In this document: positions 59,769 to 64,000 of the stretch, one piece after another
Numbering within the stretch: the first letter of the stretch is position 1
Layout of the letters: every line of letters starts with the position of its first letter
Origin: Batillaria attramentaria
Lineage: Eukaryota > Mollusca > Gastropoda > Batillariidae
Reading direction: 5' to 3'
Assembly (NCBI GenBank): GCA_018292915.2
Contig: JACVVK020000226.1
Location: forward strand, 286,001-350,000
DNA: 64,000 nucleotides
Translations under genes and position numbers: made by a program
Notes under the pieces: model-generated
Told to the model about the DNA's origin: nothing
Database searches by the model: none
What the model saw: the letters and a program-made list of their open reading frames with translations, nothing else

Positions 59769-59770
<2 letters not shown>

Positions 59771-59794
59771 TCATTTATATGGAAAATACTAGGC

Positions 59795-60042
59795 AGAGAG
59801 GCTGTCGGGACGGGAGACTGAGAAGACCCGTAAGATCGTCGTTTCCCTGTTGTTTCAAATCCACATACATGTACAACAGCAGTAGTAAAACCACTAAAGC
59901 CAACGACAACACGGTGTGTCAGTCAATGTCAATCAACGGTCGTTTATGGCTCCGTCATGTTTTTGCTCCGCCTTCTTTAAAAAAAAATAAATAAAAAAAA
60001 TACAGCCTGTTTTCATTTGTTGTTGTTCATCGAACTTCATGT
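59795..60042 (+). repeat. dispersed repeat, copy B
   Basis: Partner of 49855-50105, in the same orientation. It is preceded immediately by the long CA array and ends with an A-rich stretch followed by the shared CAGCCTGTTTTCA block. Confidence 0.85.
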
Positions 60043-60107
60043 GGACCTGTTTTGTCACTAAAAAGAGAAAGCACTTTGGCACAAGACAGTCAGTTCAGTG
60101 CGCTTAC

Positions 60108-61493
60108 TCAGAACTGAAAGAAGACTGGTGAGTTCCGTCCATGTTGTGGGTGGGTCACGGTATTGGGAACAGCAGGATTGGTAGAGTACGCCTGTACCAC
60201 CTGGTGACCCACGAGGGCGGCAGTCCCCTGAACGCTGCCCGCGAAAGGCCCGACCGGGGCGGGCCAGCCGCTAGCGTCCAACTGTCCCGTGAACGCAGCG
60301 TGAGTCGCACCCACGGGCACTGTCCCGTCCCTCAGTTCTCCCATGGTGAAGGGCCCCACGGGACCGGCGGTCCAGCCACACCCACCCCGCCCGTCCTGTG
60401 GCCCCGCACCGCCGGCCCCCTGGTTGTTGATGTTGATGGTGGTGACGACTGTGGTGACGCTGCCTGGCGCCACAGCGAACGAGTGTTGAGGGGGCTGCAT
60501 GCTGATCAGGTCGGCCGTTGCTGCCACTGTCCCGACCACGTTGTTCTGGATGTTGGTGGAGGTGCCGGCGACGGCGGCGTTGGGGTTGGTGCTGTTGAGC
60601 ATGATGTTGTGGGCGTCCTGCGGCACCTCTGCCTCGGTCTTTTCTTTCTTCTTGCGGACGCGTTTCTTCTTGGGCTGGGAGGCCGCCTCGTCCTGGCTGC
60701 TGGTGTCCGATGTCTTCTTTTTCTTCTTCTTCTTCTCGCCCTCCTTCTTCGGCTTTGGTTTAGACTTGGGTTCTGAGGATAGCAAAGGCAAATGCCATAA
60801 TGGGTTAACTGCCTCAGTGCTGACTGACTGTGACAAAGCAACAAGACAGGACGACCAGTAAAGAACAAAACAATAACAACATAAAACGGGCGGGGGCCGA
60901 AGGTGGAGGTGGGGGGTGCATGAATGAGTGCATGCCTTGCGACAGAAAGTATCGGTTTTTCTAAGCATTCATCTTGTGACCGGGGAGCCGGGGTGGTCGA
61001 ATGGTAGAGAGTTGGACTTCTAATGCTCGGGTTGTGAGTTCGATCCCGGTTGGGGCCAAATATTTGTGCTGGTTTTCTCATCGTTGCCCCGCCTTTGATA
61101 TCACCCTATGTGGTGGAAAAGGACGTTAAACCCCCAAACGCCCACCCACCCTCATCTTGTGACCAATGTACATAGTAGGCAGATCGACACCGGGTAGAAA
61201 ACAAGCACCGGCCGAGAATGAGCGGAGGACAGAATTAACTTTGACTTCTCCTGTCCCATTTACTGCCGAAGACGCCAGGAAACGAATTCGCTTAAGACAC
61301 TTGTCAGTGAATTGCAGAGTGCAAGGTGTGGGGTTGGAAGGGGGATGGGGGTGTTTGGGAATTTAACGTCCTTTTCCACCACGTAAGCGTGATATCAAAG
61401 ACGGGACAACGAGAAAAAGGCCAGCACAAATATTAATTTGGCCCCAGCCGGGACTCAGACTAAACACCCGAGCGTCAGTGTGGGAGTTGGGGG

Positions 61494-61580
<87 letters not shown>

Positions 61581-62002
61581 TGTGTGTGTGTGGGGGGGGG
61601 GGATAACTTAAAATGCAAAAAAGTCTTCCATTTTCCTATGAGTATGTCTCTTCCTCTCCGCTAAAAGGTTGTGGACTGGAGAAAGTTACTCGCCTCTCTC
61701 AACTTTAACCCTGGATTATAATTCATCGACATGAACGGCAAAGCCTTGACTGTCGCTGATGAAAGATTGACGACTGTGTTAGTGTACCTACCAGGTGACT
61801 GTTCCTTCATGTCGATGGTCTCTATGCGGTGTATGGTGGACAGCGAAACGCCGGTCATGACGGAAGCGCGTTTCTTGAAGAACCGGAAGGGAATCTGCAG
61901 ACCCTCCTCGTGCTCCTTCTTGCAGAACTCCACCACTCGCATCACGATCTTCTTCAGGCGCCGGTCACGCTTGTTGTTGGCCGAGATGTGGGAACCGGGG
62001 TG
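60108..62002 (-). CDS. nuclear protein with helix-turn-helix-like segment and lysine-rich tracts, last two exons
   Basis: Exon A, 62002-61792, runs from a GTATCTCAG acceptor to an ACCTG|GTAGG donor. It encodes 70 residues: RRLKKIVMRVVEFCKKE, then RFFKKRASVMTGVSLSTIHRI, a pattern like the small helix-turn-helix segments (ATGVS-x-x-T-x-x-RI) found in many uncharacterised invertebrate proteins. Exon B, 60772-60108, joins in phase 1 (S-P-E-P-K) and encodes 221 residues to a TGA stop. It starts with two Lys clusters, KPKPKKEGEKKKKKKK and PKKKRVRKKKEK, likely nuclear-localisation or DNA/RNA-binding tracts, then a Gly/Val/Thr/Pro-rich tail with no domain. Exon A starts on a whole codon without Met, so upstream exons exist beyond what I can identify. 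I do not know the gene. Nuclear DNA-binding function is inferred from composition. Confidence 0.65.
60982..61151 (+). mobile_element. tRNA-headed SINE, copy 3, in the intron of the minus-strand HTH gene
   Basis: Full-length copy of the 45771/47941 family with a perfect 13-bp target-site duplication, TCATCTTGTGACC (60969-60981 and 61152-61164). The clean duplication suggests that it is younger than the others. Confidence 0.92.
61345..61476 (-). mobile_element. tRNA-headed SINE, 5'-truncated copy 4
   Basis: Reverse complement of the SINE body and tail, from the GCTCGGG head segment to the GTTAAA tail. Opposite in orientation to copy 3, 190 bp away. Confidence 0.8.
61497..61602. repeat. (TG)n-(TGCG)n-(TG)n-poly-G
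   Basis: About 32 TG units, five TGCG units, more TG and then 11 G, in the HTH gene intron. Confidence 0.95.
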
Positions 62003-62728
62003 CTGAGATACACAACACGAGAAAATAGCTCTATACTAGGATACATCTGGTCTTATCAGTCTCACGCATCTGTATTCCACACAGATTTTACTCATTAGGA
62101 CACACACCCACACACACGCGCACGCAAAAGCACTGTCTCTCTCTCTCTCTCTAATAAAGTTTCATTGATTCATTGATTGATTCATTCCCTCTCTCTCTCT
62201 CTTTTTTTTTCCCTACAGTTTTCCTTTACTTTTATTTTTATTTTATTTTTTTCTTCCTTTATTTTCTTCTCTTCATTACGAGTTGTGTAATTATGTGTTT
62301 GTACTACATGTACATGTATTAGTGTGTGGTGTTTGTTTTTGAATTTTGAAACGTGCTTTGCCTTGTTTATATATTACTGACTATGAGTTCACCTTATTAC
62401 TGTAGCAGCTGATAGTGAGTGAGTGAGTGAGTTTTTAGGGCTTAAAGCCGCGCAAGCCACAAAGACTAATTCGCGGCTGAGTGTGTCTGCACTACATGAA
62501 AAAAAACAAAAATGTAACGTTGGACATAGGATGCAAACTGGTCTACGGGGCAATATAAACCCAGGACATGCAGGAGACGCTGCACCTTCATGCTAATTTA
62601 TCGAACAGCTGATAGTAGTTTAGCAACCGTGTGTGTGTGTGTGTGTGTAGAGTAGCAAGGACAAGATGTAAGACAGGTCTGCGCACCTAATCTTCTATCC
62701 TTGGAAAAATAAAGTGTCATTGTCATTG

Positions 62729-62749
62729 TCTCTCTCTCTCTCTCTCTCG

Positions 62750-62832
<83 letters not shown>
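62729..62832. repeat. (TC)n-(CA)n compound microsatellite
   Basis: About ten TC units, a short GCTCG spacer, then 40 CA units. It directly follows an AATAAAGTGTCATTGTCATTG retroposon tail. Confidence 0.95.
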
Positions 62833-62835
<3 letters not shown>

Positions 62836-63297
62836 GCCTGGTCCACACCAACAAACTAAGTAGTTTACCACCACTCAAAAACTCGACAAGGTGGGCAAAA
62901 AAGGAAAGAAAAAATATATATTGTCTTCACTATGTACGTACATCAGTAGCTTGGGGCTGATTCACAAGTGCTATGATAAGTGAATGTACACTTTATTAAT
63001 CGTTAGTAGTGATGATGTCTACCCCCCCCCCCACACACACACACCCGTAAACTCTGCTCCGAAACCGGTGCCTATGAGGTAGATTTTGCTCGGTTAGGCC
63101 GGCCTGAATGAACGAGGAACAATAAAAAAAAATTTCAAATGTTAACTCAGTTAGACTAAGAGTAAGAATGAGATCGGATATTTGTGTAATTTCACTTTAC
63201 AAAAATGATGATGCGCTCTTTAAATCAGTAGCGTGTACTGTTAACTGGACTGCGTCATAACGTTTATCTTAGGGTAATGGGGAGAAATGTACGGCCG

Positions 63298-63311
63298 GGG
63301 GGGGGGGGGGG
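63298..63311. repeat. poly-G tract
   Basis: Run of about 14 G. Confidence 0.85.
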
Positions 63312-63657
63312 TTAAACTGAACAAACAACAATTTTTGTTTCCCGACCTCAGTAATTAGTCACAGCCGCGCAAACCAGTGATGTGACTTACTTCAAGATTT
63401 GTCAGTGATGGCTAATTTGAAAGTGAACTGGTAAAATTATACTAACTGATCTGGCTCCAGTCAGACAATAAAACACTACTTGAAACTACTTTTTTAAACA
63501 AATCAAAAAAAAAAAAGAAGCGAAATGACAACAAAAACAAACGGAAAATTCTGACCGGCTGAACTGACAAACTGACATAAACCGGCCGTGAAGCGAACAC
63601 TGAAACTGAACTAACAACAACAGATCCGCCCCCCCCCCACCTCCCCCGGAGCCGGCG

Positions 63658-63659
<2 letters not shown>

Positions 63660-63690
<31 letters not shown>
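63660..63690. repeat. (AAC)n microsatellite
   Basis: Ten AAC units. Confidence 0.9.
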
Positions 63691-64000
63691 ACTTGACTGA
63701 AAATCAAGACTTCAGTGGTAGTTCGAGCTGACTCTACCATTCCCGCCGCTGATCACCACAACTTGAACCGAAGCCGTAAACGAAGATCCATTTTTCGTCC
63801 TGAGTTGTATGGCTTACAAAGTTTTCCAAACAGAGTCACCTCAGTTCTGAGCTCTACTGAATCCCGGTTCAGCTGGGAACACCGGCTCAGTGAACTACTA
63901 ATTTGTCAGTGCTGGTCTCAGTTTATTTTCTTGTTGCGCCCCCCGTCTTTGATATCAGTCACTCAGTCATCCGAGTCAGTACTCAGCTGAAGTGGTTTGT

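Larger units (their letters stand above)
62003..64000. other. repeat-rich right end, no gene seen
   Basis: Contains retroposon tails ending AATAAAGT followed by (CATTG)-type repeats at about 62153 and 62708, CT and CA arrays, poly-C near 63021 and 63629, poly-G near 63298 and (AAC)n at 63660-63690. Upstream exons of the minus-strand HTH gene should lie here or beyond, but none is recognisable. Confidence 0.45.

Noticed and set aside
60141..60776. 211-residue plus-strand frame
   Set aside because: Antisense of the HTH gene exon B, whose phase and splice site agree with exon A; the plus translation is Gly/Val/Leu-rich shadow.
63850..63957. Further SINE copy near the right end
   Set aside because: Pieces such as GTGCTGG, TTGTTGCGCC and GTCTTTGATATCA are suggestive, but the head and tail are missing and the match is too broken to call.

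Overview
This is a eukaryotic, intron-rich window, most likely from a mollusc and probably a marine gastropod. That is inference, from spliced animal gene families (KANK, a many-repeat Tudor protein, a class II cytochrome P450), tRNA-headed SINEs, a repeat family carrying 'AAGGTCAAGGTCA' arrays that I associate with mollusc genomes, and very dense CA/GT/CT microsatellites and poly-G/poly-C tracts. There are no operons, and no rRNA, CRISPR or prokaryotic signals.

Layout. (1) 1-2482, minus strand: the N-terminal half of a KANK family gene (KN motif, coiled coil, then a second exon that runs off the left edge). (2) 2483-6430: its upstream flank or 5' intron, made largely of decayed tandem repeats, one of which carries a copy of part of the KN-motif coding sequence. 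(3) 6430-19860: no gene that I can support; microsatellites, homopolymers and a few dispersed repeats. (4) 19969-20214, plus: a short THAP-like zinc-finger fragment. (5) 24450-44165, plus: a complete 14-exon gene for a Tudor-family scaffold of about 3573 residues, with 10 canonical and 2 degenerate Tudor repeats. I assembled it exon by exon; the summed coding length is 10722 nt and stays in frame throughout. Its introns hold at least three transposon-like insertions, one nested in another. (6) 45771-48124: SINE copies of two families. (7) 48518-55058, minus: a complete 8-exon cytochrome P450 (511 residues; heme, ExxR, PERF and WxxxR motifs present). Its introns hold a long inverted repeat, SINE pieces and microsatellites. 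(8) 55059-60107: P450 5' flank with a 189-bp hairpin element, then microsatellite-rich spacer. (9) 60108-62002, minus: the last two exons of a nuclear protein with a helix-turn-helix-like segment and lysine-rich tracts. (10) 62003-64000: SINE/LINE tails and microsatellites.

The genes are unrelated in function: KANK acts at focal adhesions and the cortex, Tudor proteins act in germ granules and the piRNA pathway, and P450s are ER monooxygenases. The most notable items are the 12-repeat Tudor scaffold with FG/SPQ-rich linkers and a GC-AG intron, the altered I-helix of the P450, the long inverted repeat inside a P450 intron, the KN-motif fragment caught in a tandem repeat, and a transposon that spreads nuclear-receptor-type half-sites.
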